Assembly: GCA_026929865.2 (NCBI GenBank)
Contig: CM049410.1
Coordinates: forward strand, 12,042,501 to 12,106,500
Source: Hyperoplus lanceolatus
Taxonomy: Eukaryota > Chordata > Actinopteri > Uranoscopiformes > Ammodytidae
Direction of reading: 5' to 3'
DNA: 64,000 nt
Part shown: piece by piece, positions 41,726 through 54,149 of the stretch
Layout of the letters: each line of letters begins with the position of its first letter
Numbering within the stretch: position 1 is the stretch's first letter
The notes under the pieces: generated by a model
Database searches by the model: none
Seen by the model: only the letters and a program-made list of their open reading frames with translations
What the model was told of the DNA's origin: nothing
Program-made: the position numbers and the translations under genes

Positions 41726-42954
41726 TTACAATGACACTTAAGGGCTGTTGTCACTGTCACAACTCATCATTTTCTACGGCTTAGTGTTCACCCCTTCCAA
41801 AGAGCTATCAAGGTCAGTTACCAAAGACGCCAATAGACAGAGACAGGGAGGGCACTCTTCTTTAGTGGAAAAAGCAATATTTTTTTAGACCTTCTGAGAG
41901 ACTGAGCAGCTCTGACCAAATCCCACAGTATAGATTATGGATAAAAGCCTTTAGAAAAGGTACATTAAAAAAATTAGAAATTCCAAAAAGTGGAAACGAT
42001 AAACCGCCGACATCCCTGCAGCAGACAAAGTCAAGTTCAAAAGGTGACTTGGATGATGAATTGTGGTCAGACCTGCTTTGTGGCCACATGGGGCTTTTAT
42101 AGACATACTGCGTCAGCACTCTATCTCCATCATTAACAGAATGCTTCACCCAGACTGGCCTTTTTCTTTAATGCACTTGGACCTCTCACTGAAGTTATAT
42201 CAGACTCAGTGGACCGAAAATGGACTGTGCTGATTTGAACAATCATTTAGTTGATTTAGCCAAAAGAAAACGTGATTTTCATACTCGTACACTTAAATCC
42301 CTCAATGAATTCACGTGCAGTCAGAGCCAACCATTTTTTTTCAAAGCTAAAAAAAATGTGGCAAGCACTGGGGAGGAAATTACCAGCATAGGAACCCCAA
42401 ATCACTGCTGCAAAGCTATTTATTTACAGACCAAATACTCCACTAGTGAGTGTAAAGGCTGAATACAAATGTGTTTGGGCCAAGGCATCACTGGGTGAGG
42501 ACGGATGGTTTTTGTTTGTACTTTCCCCCCAGTAACTTGTCCTCATCTCACACAGGAATACGTTACGATCTACACATCACTGTTCGCAGTGTTCCGGCCG
42601 AAGCTATTTTCTGCTGCAGACACTTTGGGTCGTCTCACGCCTGTTCTGTTCCCTTTGAACATGTTATATATCAGAGCTGAGAAGTCTTAGATTAAATCCC
42701 CCTTAATGCTCGTGTGAGAACGTACATCGCACACTAGATTTACACAGACAAGAGCTACTTCCCTGACACCTGTCTTTTCTTTATCGTGTGTGTGTGTGTG
42801 TCCTTTTTCTCTATGTCACAGTATCACACATACACTACATTTACATTCTAATTTCATCTGTGTGCATATGCTTGGAAATGAGATTAACATGAGTTGTATA
42901 CTGGTAAGGATGGTTTAATGAGGCCCATAGCACAAGGTCTGTATCACGCTCTGC

Positions 42955-42955
<1 letters not shown>

Positions 42956-42994
<39 letters not shown>
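42956..42994. repeat. (CA)n microsatellite
   Basis: About 19 CA units upstream of nptxr. Confidence 0.95.
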
Positions 42995-42996
<2 letters not shown>

Positions 42997-43454
42997 AAAA
43001 CCCCACCAGGGCCATCATTCTGTCATCTTTGCTGCTGTAGAGCTGCTCCACAGGGAGCCTTGAGGCTGACTTATGGCCATCACCGCATTACTGTGGGCCT
43101 GTAATGTGTTGCTGAGCTAGAGAATATTAAGCCGAAGGGAAGGGGGAAAAACGAATCTTCTGTAACACTGATATGATTTTCATGCGTGCAGCAGCGAGGC
43201 AGTTTGAAAATTGCAATCTTGAATGAAAGCTGGATGAAAAGAAGAAATCTCACTCAAAATGCACCCTGTTGTTTGTGGTTGCATTGCAACACAAGCTTTT
43301 TGAACACACGCTTCAATGACTGAAAATGGGATGTGTTTTTGAGAATGAAGAAGAATGAGCCTAACATAGAGCCATTTAAAAGTGAGCTCTGGGCTACAGG
43401 AAGAAGACAAAAAATGGACAAAAACAAAGCTTGCTATCACACTGCATAGAGCAG

Positions 43455-43487
43455 CCTCTCTCTCTCTCTCCCTCTCTCTCTCGCTCT
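43455..43487. repeat. (CT)n microsatellite near the nptxr 5' end
   Basis: Imperfect CT run about 310 bp before the CTG start. Confidence 0.85.
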
Positions 43488-43538
43488 CCCCTCATTCTGC
43501 TTTAGTATCAGGCTGGATTCCGACTGAATAACGAGGAC

Positions 43539-43698
43539 ATGCGCGCTGGACAGGGAAAGGAGGTGTTACACCAACTGCCTGCTTCTGATGTTTTGACTCC
43601 ACGATCCCTCAAATATGGTCCTCCTTTTCTAATCGTCAGTTTTTGTGGAAAGGCTTAAAAGTGAGGACATTTTTATTTCTCTCATGACAAAAATTTGA
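43539..43698 (+). promoter_or_regulatory. Short upstream ORFs in the probable nptxr 5' UTR
   Basis: Three ATGs open tiny frames: 43588 (ATG TTT TGA), 43615 (five codons then TAA) and 43684 (four codons then TGA). A longer frame starts at ATG 43539 and ends at a TAA before 43660. All close before the CTG at 43793. The transcription start is unknown, so some may lie outside the mRNA. Confidence 0.4.
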
Positions 43699-43780
43699 CA
43701 CTTTTTTCTTTTTGTTTTGAAGCTTTTGCTTTCTCCTTCTTCTTCTTATCATTATTAGATTTTTCTAATAATCGAGCGCG

Positions 43781-43825
43781 CCCGCCGCCACCCTGAAGTT
43801 CATCGTTATTATCTTGGCCGCCGGG
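43781..43825 (+). promoter_or_regulatory. nptxr: Non-AUG (CUG) start of nptxr in an ideal Kozak context
   Basis: CTG at 43793-43795 is preceded by GCCGCCACC, the optimal initiation context, with A at -3 but A rather than G at +4. An in-frame TAA lies 24 nt upstream at 43769-43771, and no in-frame ATG lies between. The first in-frame ATG, 43826, is codon 12 and would cut off the first part of the membrane anchor. NPTXR of rat is reported to start at CUG, with the same proposed for mouse and human. Confidence 0.85.
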
Positions 43826-46800
43826 ATGGTGGCCTTCATTGGAGCGGTTATCTGCATCATTGCAGCCGTCCACACCGGATCCTCCAGGGCTGCCGCGGCA
43901 CACCAGCATCCAGCGACCGACAACCACTCGCTTTATCCGGACACTGCACCGCAAACCCCCGTGGCCGCAGGAGGAGGCTCCGTGGCCCGGGTCGGATCTC
44001 TGGGCGCTCTCCATGGTTCTGAAACGCCCGACTCGGAGGCGCCCACCTTCAATGTCGGGCTCGGCGGGCTGGACGGGGTCACCGGACTCGCCGGGCACGA
44101 CCCGACGGTCAGCAGGCTCATCTGCACGCCCATCCCCGCCGGCGAGTGCAACCCGAAAAACTTTCAGCAACAAGCGGATGACCCGTCGCTTTACGCGGGC
44201 GAGGACTGGGGCTACCTGCGCACTACCGCGGAGACACTCAGGCAGACTGTGCTGCAGCAGAAGGACCAGATATTAACAGACCAGCGGACCATCAGGGATC
44301 TGACGGGAAAACTAACCGAGTGTGAGAAGGGGCTGGACGGCAAGGGGGGCGCCGCGGGGCTGCTGGGGGGTAAAGAGGAGGAGGAGACGCACCTGGAGCG
44401 GATCATGGTGCGGGACAGCCCCGACAGTGTCCACGTGCTCACCGTCAGGGCCGTGGATGAGCTGGAGCAGGCTATCACACAGCTCAAAGACCGCATAGAG
44501 AAACTGGAGGTAGGTAGCCTACAGAGTGGGAAGAGGAAGAAAAAAAAACACCACTCCACATAAATCATATCTCCTGCAGCATGCAATAACAACTCTACTT
44601 TAGGAGGAATCCCAGAGAGCAGGCTCATGGGATAATAAAAGGACCTCTGTATTATAAGATTGACCGAGATTTGTGTTTCATTGGCCCGATTACAGCTTTG
44701 AATAAGAAGACAGTAACTCTTGGTTACCTGATCATAGTTGAAATCAATGTCTATATTTGTCTCTTCTTCTTTCTGTAGTCCCTTTTAAGGATTTCTGGGC
44801 ACGCATGGCTGGTTTATGCAAGAAAGAGCTTTGTAAATTTTGAATGAGAACAAATGAGATATCCAAAAGGCTTTATGGCTGATATTAGTATAAGACAGTT
44901 GGCCTTTCCCAGTAGCCTAATGGTGTCTAAAAGAAACAACAGAAGACCATCTTTCTTTTTTGTGTGTCTGCATACTTACAATAGGCTATGAGCAATTAAT
45001 GTGATTCAATTTCGAGATTTATAATATGATGCTAGCATCAAACACTTAGGGATCTTTGAAAAAAATAACCAGGACTTGGCATCAGTTCATTCCATTGATA
45101 ATACATACATGAATTGGTTGCTAGGTCTGCGACTGTAATGGCACCAAGATGACAGATTGAGTTTTAGAATGAAAATAAAGAAAGGTGAAAAGTGAGGTAG
45201 GGAAACAGAGAGGAACTGAGGGAGGGGGGGGGGGGTAAGGACACAGAGGTGGGGGAGGAGAAGAGAATATAGCCTACTACAGAGAAACACAAGTGCCCCT
45301 TTATCTGACCAGAATCCGATGATGTATAACCTGATTTTTGGCTGAAGAAATCCCATACATCATTTATGAGGTGCCCATATAGTATGTGTGGAAAGTAGAG
45401 CACCACTAAATGTGCCTCTCTCTGCGGTGATAGTATTCCTATTATCACTGGTTGGCAGTTTATGTAGGACATGTCTGCACGGGTCATTTTTTTTGTGCAG
45501 ATTCTGCATACTTTGTCTTTGTTCCAACAGTTGGCAGCGTCAAATGAAAAACACCAGAAAGCAGAGAATAACAGAATATGAGAAATCAATGTCAAAGCAA
45601 AAGCATAATCCTCATAGCGAGGGTGTTTTTTTCTCACCCCCCCCCACACACACACACACACACTCTCTCTCTTCTTCTTTTTACCATCCGTGTCATGCTT
45701 CCGTATACAGCAGGATCTTGGCCTACTTCAGTAGCGGCACAGTGTGGTGTTTACATCAGATCCTGTGTGCTGGCAATGGTGAAACTCTACAAGAAAGAGC
45801 ATTCATTTGGGGAATACTATAGGGTCAGGTAACAGTATTGAATTCTTTGCCTCTGTTGGCTGATCATGCATCACTTCACATCTGCTCAGGCATGCGAGGT
45901 AAACAATGTGATACGGTTGTTGCAAATGGTGTCGGCTGCTTGTGCGGTCACTGCAAAGTTGTTCACTTTCTATCTATAGTTGGTAATACTGCGATCTCTC
46001 AGCAGTTTGAGCAGTTGTGACTCTTTTTATTTGCAGCTATTACTTCCATTATAACTATAGAGGCTCAGTGAAAAGGAGCACTTTGCAATATCATGCTGAT
46101 CCAGGTCCAGTGTGGTGATCCTCGGCACTATGTTTTACCTTTAGTACAGGCTGAGTTTTATAATGGGAGTGCCACTGTCTTCTAACTTGTATGCTTTGTG
46201 TTTTTTTTAACCATTTCAGTATCATGTATTTCATTGATCAAATGAGAGAATAGAGGCATCCGTTGTCATGCAGTTTTCTTACTGAAGGGTGTAAACCAAC
46301 CATAGTATTTTTCATGTTCATATTGGCACTGAAATATTGACATTTATGAATCTTGAATTATTTATGGCGGAAAACAAACAAACAAATGCAGACATATCAA
46401 GTCATGAAGTTGTATGACTGGATATATTACTACCAAAGAGCAAACTAAATTCCACAAGATTACAGCCTAGTACATCAGGTACTGAAAGCCATGCTTGATT
46501 CTTATGTCAAAATGTAACTTCCTATATGTCCCTCGATTCAAAGTGATACTAGAAAAGGTACACAGAGGTTTACATTGTAATTCACTTCCCCTATTTGTAT
46601 CAATATACTATTATAGCATATAGAGTACAGTGCTGCACATTTGCTTCATGTATTTTTCATGTACTGTGTATGTTTCTTCTAGAATCTATATAACTCCTTC
46701 ATATTGTCTATGTATTTCTAATGCATACTGTTGAACAATATGCTTGGTGGATGTACTTGACCACACAGGTATTGGAAGTCTTGCAGAGTCAGAGTATTTC

Positions 46801-49800
46801 CTACATCTCTCCCCCTGTGGCATTGCTGTTTAATTCAGTGAACCTTAACACAGCTGTGCCGTACAATTGGTTGTTGACTGAAATAGTTTTTGTTCTCTTT
46901 GCTTCCTTGTCTGACTATATGATTTGTTGTGTAATCCCCTCCATAATTGGAACAAAGCCCCATAGACATGAACTGTTCATACCTAAATCAGACTTTTCTC
47001 TTCTCCTTTCTACCCTTGCATTAGTCATGCCACATTCACCCACCTTGCCTCGAGTGAACGTCGATAGTTAGCCTGCTATCGGTTTATGAATGTGTGTGTG
47101 AATGGTAACGTGGGAAAGGAAAACAGGTCTCCCTTGCAAAAGAGTCTTCGGTCTCAATGGGATTTACCTGTATAAATAAAGGTTAAAAAAAAATGTTGCA
47201 AAAGCATGCAAATGCTCTAAGGAGTAGCTACAGTGGGGTAATATTGAGTGAATATAAGGGCGAAAACCCAGCAACTTCAAAGGACAAGTTTGTACATTTT
47301 GAAATTATGAGTACCTGCTTACTAGGTGAGCATATTTATACCACTCCAATACCCGTCTGTTAAGTATGCAGCTATATCCAGTTTGTTTAGCTTAGCATTA
47401 AGACTGGAAAAAAGATTCCCTGGCTATGTTTAAAGGCATTACCAGCACGTATAGTGTTCACTTAAGATCCTGGTATATCTCGTTTGACTAATATGTAGAA
47501 ACAAAAAGTGTGTTAATGACAATAAGTTGGTTTTATGGACATTGATTTGTTGAAATACGACATTTTGTCGTTTCATGGTATTATTTCTTGGCTGCAAAGT
47601 CAAATATGTAACTATTCTTTAAAGGATGAAACATTACATTGTCTATGGCAAGATGGAACCTTATCCAATAATGTGTCCCTACTGTGTGATGTAATGCTTA
47701 ACACATATAAATGATTAAATGGGTATAATAACGTTACCTACATAAGCATGTATCAACCGACATAATGTTGAGAATCACTGCAGCTGGTGCGTACTTTCTC
47801 ACAAAGAAGAACATACAGTACACTATAACCTTAAAATGCAAGTCTGTAATACTCGCACTGTGAAATAGTGTTCAACCACCTCTCCCTCCTCCACAGTCAG
47901 ACATTGGGCCATTTCCTCACAACCAGACGGACAGCGGTGGTGCCTCAGGAGTACCAGGGGAAGGCGGCCCAGAAAGGTTAGCCGATCCTGGGCACAGGGC
48001 TGGTGCTGAGCGGCCCTGGAGGATGGAAGACTTGGAGGGGGAGCTGGAGAGGAAGGTGGAGCTGCTGGACAAAGAGAGAAAAGCCTTGAGGCTGGAAACA
48101 GAGAAACACAGACAGGAGATCGACCGGGGCATCAATAAACTACACCACAGAGTCTCAGGACTGGAGGAAGGTAGGGCATCAACACACAAGGCAGGAAAAT
48201 AAATACAGAGTGAGAAAGTGTGTGTGTGCATGTGTGGGCAAATCCTAATTTTATAAATGAATGAGAGAAATTATAAGTGACTGAATAATGGCTACAGATT
48301 GACGTCTCAAGTAGTCACTAATTACGAGACATAATCTGACATTAAAGTTACCTCAGATCTTTCATTTTTTGTACTGTGTTCATCACATCAAACCATGGAG
48401 GTACTTCAAGATGAATAAATAATGTTTAACTTATGTAAAAGGAAAAACATCAGAAAGACTATGAAATCCTCGCCTTGCTTCAAAAAACCTAGAAAAGCCT
48501 TGATCTGATTGTTTTGATGGGGGAAAAAAGTAGGGCTTGTTTTGATCCTCTTGCCAGATCCACCATATGATGTACAGTATATGCTTCATTCATTTGTCAT
48601 TGCATTCTCTATCACTTCTTTTCTCAGGCATCTCGGGGCATTCCTTCCCAGAGGGCTACAGGCTGTCATTCCCGACTCGGACCAACTACATGTACGCTGT
48701 GGTGAAGCATTCAGTCCCCACACTGCGGGCCTTCACCGTGTGCCTGTGGCTGAGGCCATCCGAGGGAGGGATCGGCACGCCCGTGTCCTACGCCGTTACC
48801 GAGCAACCCAACGAACTGGTGCTGATGCAAGGCCTGCACACCCCCACTGAGCTGCTCATCAATGACAAGGTGCTGTATCCGTCTACATATACAATGTACA
48901 TACTGTATGTCTCGGAGCTGTTGAGTACACCACCATGGAGGTGCAATTGATGTATGTAATGGGTCATATTTCAAACTGTTTATTGATTGGATTCTCAACA
49001 TGTGTTAAATTAGTGTCTCTTAAGAGTCTGTACCGAGTGAATCATTACGAACTGTTTTTGAATTGGTCAAGATGCTTCATACAATGTATGCAAATCTATT
49101 TATTTTTTCAGACATCTGCACCATAGTGGCATACATTCATATATTCATTAATATGCAGCATATCAAACACCATTTGGCAATTGCTCTATATGTGAATTAT
49201 TGCTTAAAGATGAAGATTTACTTGTAGTGTGGGAGTAATGAGTTTGGGGAGCCTGTCTATCTATGCAAATATATATATATATATCAGATAAATCAATGGG
49301 ATTTTTTTCAGCCTGTGTCAATATGTTTGTGTTATTGATGTGAAAAACAAAACAAAAACCTTGTAGAATCTGTTAATCATATGTAATTGTGCAGCCATAG
49401 CAAGCCGCTTTGTGTTCTCAAAATCCTTCAAAAGTTTTATTCAATAACATTGCAGTGCAGTTTAATTAAAACATGACAGGATGAAAAGGTTGCATCTCAA
49501 ATGCAGTGCTCACTCCCTCGCAACAATCTTGGAAAGACATACTGATGTGGGAGACTTGATGCAAAAGGGTGTCTTTGTTTCACCACTGCTTTCTGCCTGG
49601 CTGGCCTGCTTTTTGAAAATGATATCAGCATGACGTATAAGATCTATTACAGGAGAAATAGTCCACTGTATTTGCATACAAATAAGCAGAACACATCACA
49701 CGAGCCTTGACGACATTGCATGGCCTTGTAGTGAAGTGGAGTGACTTTGGGTATAATTCACTGAAGTCATTGCGGTAATAGATGCCTGCAGGGGAACGTT

Positions 49801-52312
49801 ATGTGTCCTTGGAGATAGCACAATGTCTTTGAGGCTGAATAAAAGACAGCTTTCGAACTCCTAAGACACAATAGAGACAGGAGATGTCAAATAGCTCGTC
49901 TTACCTTCAAGTGGCTGACACTCAAAAACATTGCAATAAAAACATTGTCTTCATTTGAACTGCCCTTTTGCTCTCCTGTGCTCTATAGGTGGCACAGTTG
50001 CCCCTAAACCTCTCCAGAGGCAGCTGGCAGCACATCTGTGTGAGCTGGAGCCAAAAAGGAGGAGCCTGGCAGGCCTATCAGGGGGGAAAGCTGAGGGGCG
50101 AGGGTCACGCATTGGCCACTGGACATCACGTCAGACCCGGAGGAGTGCTAGTACTGGGACAGGAGCAGGTAAATGCAGGAACCAAGGAATGAAAGACTGA
50201 ACCAATGAAGAGACTTAACTGATTAGTGGCAGGCATACGGCTGGCCTCTCAGACCAGTGCTGACTACAGTGCAGCAAGAAAATACTGTAGTAGTTCACCA
50301 CTCCAACTGTTGGCTTATTCATCTAATGACCGCTCCATGGGTGGAAAAAAAAAGTTTGGACATACTGTTAGCCAAAGTTTTGAAGTGGTGTGCTTTGTTG
50401 TTGTGCCGGTAGGATAAGATGTGTTGTGGGTTTGTTCGTGTGTGAAAATTCGGCACTCTTACCAAAGGCAGCAAAAAAAAAAGGAAGCTGAGCCGAGCTG
50501 GATGTGTACGAAAGTAAAATATACGGGCAGGCCAGAGTAATTCAAATATCTACTATTCGTTGATTATGTGCAGAAGCTTCCTTTTTTCTGCTCGGGGGAA
50601 AATGGCTGGATGGTAGACACTTTCCAGCGTTATTGGGTGTAATTATGCATTGGCACGAGACCAGCTGGGGATGAATAAAGTACTATATTTGCAAGATAAC
50701 CAGCTGCTACCTACAAGCCAACTCTGCATCATTAGGAGTGCTATACAGCACTTTGTGATCATCGCTTTTAGATCAGGACAGGAGCCCACCACGGAGCTCC
50801 GCGGAGTGAGACGCAGATTAGCTCCCATTAGCACTGATATTTAAAGCCACTACGAGTAACATGGCACGTTGGCGTCCCCTTTGGACAAAAGCGGTAGTAT
50901 TTTTACGACGTCCGCTGTCGCAAAGCTGTTTACTAGCGCGTGCCAGGCGCGTGAGTGTGAACTGAGAAGGGAGCAATATAGTGCATGTCCGTGTGTTGAA
51001 AGTGTGAGGACTCTTTTCGGCTCCGTGAGAGTGGTTTTGACACTGCATCAACTAATGCCAGTCACTGCCACACGCACCTGATTGCAATGCTGATTGCTAA
51101 CTACTCTCTCTCACAGAGCTGAAAGATTAGCCTACGTGTCCGACTCCTCACAGAAAGCGAATGAACGATAGACGGCAGTTAGTATGGATCACGATGAGGT
51201 AATGTGTTTGTGTTGTTGATGTAAATAATGACTATTTCAGATAATGGTTATCTGATGATGGTGAAGCAAAGCAAACTTTGTGTTAGTACCAACCGCTCAT
51301 TCATTTAGGAGTAAACACTGCAGTCTAGTTTCGCTCTCGTGAAATTGTATGCACGTTGCTTGGCAACTCCCTCGTCCCCCCGTAGCCTATATCACTCTCC
51401 CTTTTAGCTTTTCTTCATTGTATTTTCTTTTTTTTTCTTTGATGGTTCAGCCCCGTTATCAGTCATTATGATGACAAATAACTGTATCAAACAAGGCTCC
51501 CGCTCCCCTTCCCTCACCTGGAGGGATATGCTTCTCAATTCACGTTGCTGCGCCACACTGAAATCTGCGACCAATACGGTTATGTGACCATAGAGCTTGC
51601 ACGAGCAAACCGAAAATCGGACTGGGTGTGCGACCAGACCAAAAGCAGTAATAAAAACTATTTTAAAATGTCTTTCTTTGCACTGATGGTCTCGTTTGCT
51701 GTTAAAGGTAATTTAAGATTATCAGAGGAAACATGAGGCTGTTTAAAAGATATTTAAATGTTACTCATAGCCGCTTTAACTCTAGCATATCTCTAGTCGC
51801 TGTTCATCAAGCCACCTACTGGATCTATTTGGAACTGCAGAAAAACACAACTAATTCTTGCTTAACATTGGAATTAATAATGTGTTTTTTTTAAGTTAAA
51901 ACAACAAGTATTCAAATAATCGTTGGGAAAAACCAAGGAGTATTCTTAGCCTGTTGAATGGTATTCAGGACAACCCTAACAAGTGTTTTTTTTAGCTTTC
52001 AACCACGTCCACATGGCCCCTTTTCAAGCTTTTTATCTCCGTTAATCCATCTGACTTTAGTCCTTCTTTCTTTCTGTCTAGGATTCCCTTGGGGGAGGTT
52101 TTGACTCAACCCAGGCCCTTGTTGGAGAGTTGTCCCAGGTTGGTCTTTGGGAGCGGGTCCTGTCTGCTAGCCAGGTGGCTAGCCTGGCTCGCTGTGGCAA
52201 AGTCACCCAGGGCAGCGTGGCCCCCTGGACCGAGAACGGGGTTGACGTTTACGGTGGAGCCACCAAAGACCCCGGGGAGCCCTGTAGTAAACACAACAGG
52301 AATTCTCAGTGA
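43793..52312 (+). CDS. nptxr: Neuronal pentraxin receptor, five exons, CUG start
   Basis: Type II membrane pentraxin of neurons that clusters with secreted neuronal pentraxins and AMPA receptors at synapses. Coding exons are 43793-44509, 47897-48170, 48628-48869, 49989-50168 and 52082-52312; all introns are GT-AG and phases agree. The total is 1644 nt, 547 aa plus TGA, against 500 in human. The N-terminus, read from CTG 43793, gives a hydrophobic anchor at residues 3-26 (FIVIILAAGMVAFIGAVICI), nearly identical to the mammalian NPTXR anchor. NPTX1 and NPTX2 have cleaved signal peptides instead, which identifies the paralogue. Next come a linker with CTP, a coiled coil (LRQTVLQQKDQI, IRDLTGKLTECEKG) and a second helical part in exon 2. 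The pentraxin domain is about 338-545: cysteine pair C369/C428, signature HICVSW at 426-431, and the Ca2+ ligand set E470, Q471, D472, Q482 (GQEQ then D). The signature's last position is Q rather than S/T. GVDVYGGATK lies near the end. Confidence 0.95.
44510..47896 (+). other. nptxr intron 1
   Basis: Starts GTAGGT and ends CTCCTCCACAG. It holds short C/G and CA runs near 45228-45240 and 45645-45662 and a LINE-like tail at 47130-47192. No other exon was recognised. Confidence 0.7.
47130..47192 (+). mobile_element. LINE-type 3' tail of a second family
   Basis: CTCAATGGGATTTACCTGTA then TAAATAAAGGTT and an A run, a common 3' end of 5'-truncated fish LINEs, distinct from the tail at 12256, 32330, 34741 and 59240. 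Confidence 0.4.
50841..51779 (+). mobile_element. TTAA-flanked 931-bp element, copy 2 (nptxr intron 4)
   Basis: The body, 50845-51775, lies in the same orientation as the copy at 3780-4708 and differs by roughly 20 substitutions and small indels by eye (about 98% identical). TTAA is present at 50841-50844 and 51776-51779. The flanking sequences of the two copies are unrelated, so this is transposition rather than a segmental duplication. Confidence 0.82.
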
Positions 52313-52710
52313 CCGTTAGATGGGGGAGGGGGAGGCTTCAGGGAGAAAGAGGGGGGGGGGGAGCATCGCGACAGCTTTAGAGTTTGGGTAAGTCAAGGCA
52401 AGGTGATGAAAACTGTTTGGGAAATGTGGCGGGAATATTAAGCAGGAAATAGGAGCAAAGAGTGGATGATGAAAGAGAAATGAAAGAGGAAAGACAGGAG
52501 GAGGAAAAAAGACGAATCGGGCACTTTCAATGAGTGATGCTACATTGTTTTCACCTCTGCATGATGTGTTCATATATCTTTAATGTCTTTCCACTGCACT
52601 GTGCAGCTCAAAAGTCTCACACAAGAGGACAGCGCCTCCTGCATCCACAGCTGGCAGGTTGATGTCTTTGTGTCTGTCTCTCAAGGCCTGAGAGGCTCTT
52701 TGTTTCCATA

Positions 52711-52716
52711 AATAAA
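52711..52716 (+). terminator. Possible nptxr poly(A) signal
   Basis: AATAAA 399 nt after the nptxr stop. NPTXR mRNAs have long 3' UTRs in mammals, so a later signal such as ATTAAA near 54141 is equally possible. Confidence 0.3.
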
Positions 52717-53026
52717 GTTACAGAACAACTGTAAAGGGAAATGTCTTATTGCCTAAGGAAATAACCACCACTAGCAGAATGTTGATCTTGTTTTAGGTGC
52801 AATATAAATTATTATTGCTTTGTACAAGCTTTTGACCCCTTGATGTCATTCTGTGTAATTTTAGAACAATCTAGGTCAAAGTATTGTGCACTAATCAAAG
52901 ATAACCATCTCAGATGAACAATTTTCGGCTTAACGTTGTAGTGCACTTTCAATCCATGGTCTTGAATGCCACCTTCAAACACACACAGCACACATTAGCG
53001 TCTAGTTTACATAATTCTACATAAAT

Positions 53027-53298
53027 GGTAAATGGACTCCACTTATATAGCGCTTTTCCCTTGTTTTTCACATACTCAAAGCGCTTTACATTGTTTTGTA
53101 CACATTCACCCAATCACACACACATTCATACACCGATAGCAGCAGCTACCACCCAGGGTGCAAGCTAACTCTCGGGAGCAATTCGGGGTTCAATGTCTTG
53201 CCCAAGGACACTTCGACATGTGGCGGGTAGACGGGGGATCGAACCTCCGACCCTGCACTCCAGAGGCGACCTCCCTGCCCACTTCGCCACTGCCGCCC
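53027..53298. repeat. Dispersed fish repeat (TATATAGCGCTTTTC type)
   Basis: AATGGTAAATGGACTCCACT, TATATAGCGCTTTTC, CTCAAAGCGCTTTACATTG, TCTTGCCCAAGGACACTTCG and GGGGATCGAACC follow in the order found in a very common teleost repeat. The GGATCGAACC word imitates a tRNA T-loop, but no tRNA fold is present. Confidence 0.6.
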
Positions 53299-54149
53299 CA
53301 CATAACACTCACAGCAACAGTAAAAATCTTTGGACTGTGTTCTCTCTGTAATTGTATACATGCAATAACTCAATAACCTGCAACCTCCGACTTTTCCAAC
53401 CTTCCTACATTCCATGCATGAGTGGTTTGCCTCGATATGTTTCTGAAAATGATGTTTATTCTAAAACTGTTGGATGAGACATAAGGTAAATTGCTGATTG
53501 TTCATTTTCAAGATATCGAAAACACTGGCTCTCCCCATAGCATAAAAATAATCCTTAGTGCAAAGTGCCTGTCAGGGTGTTTGTACCCATATGAGCCAAT
53601 TTTAATTGAAATGTAATAACCTGATGGAAAAGTCGCAACGAGAGGTAATTTGAACTAATTAAGCATCAGTGTTTCTGCCAGTATTTTTTTTTTCTTTTTT
53701 TTTTCTGATGAAACATTTAAGAAGAGACAAAGGATTCCTGTTCAGTGCCACCAAACTGATGCTAAATCAGGTCAAGCTCATCTTGCTGTGCCTAATAGTG
53801 TCTTTGATGATGCCTCTCCATCTGCGGTGTTATTCTCAATATTATGCCTGGTGTCTGTACCGCTCATTTCAGAGCATTTGTTTGGGGCTTTTTTGATAGT
53901 GTTTTGGCATTATTCTGTTTACAGCTACTGGAATTGAAAGCTTTTGAACTCTGTTGGCAATGTCCGTCTTTTCGAACATTACAATTCAGTTTATTTTTTT
54001 TTCACCGTATGCATTGGTATCCTGTCTAGTTTCATGTTGTTGTTTGTATAAATGCTTAATGTCCATGTCTTGACTTGGTGTATGCTAATGTATTGTTCTG
54101 CACATGTGCCGTGTACTGTACAAAACCTCAAATCTTTATTATTAAAGTC

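Noticed and set aside
43682-44628. Long - strand and alternate-frame ORFs across nptxr exon 1
   Set aside because: Shadows of the GC-rich coding exon.
53158-53298. tRNA-like GGATCGAACC box
   Set aside because: Part of a common dispersed fish repeat; no acceptor stem or anticodon arm can be drawn.
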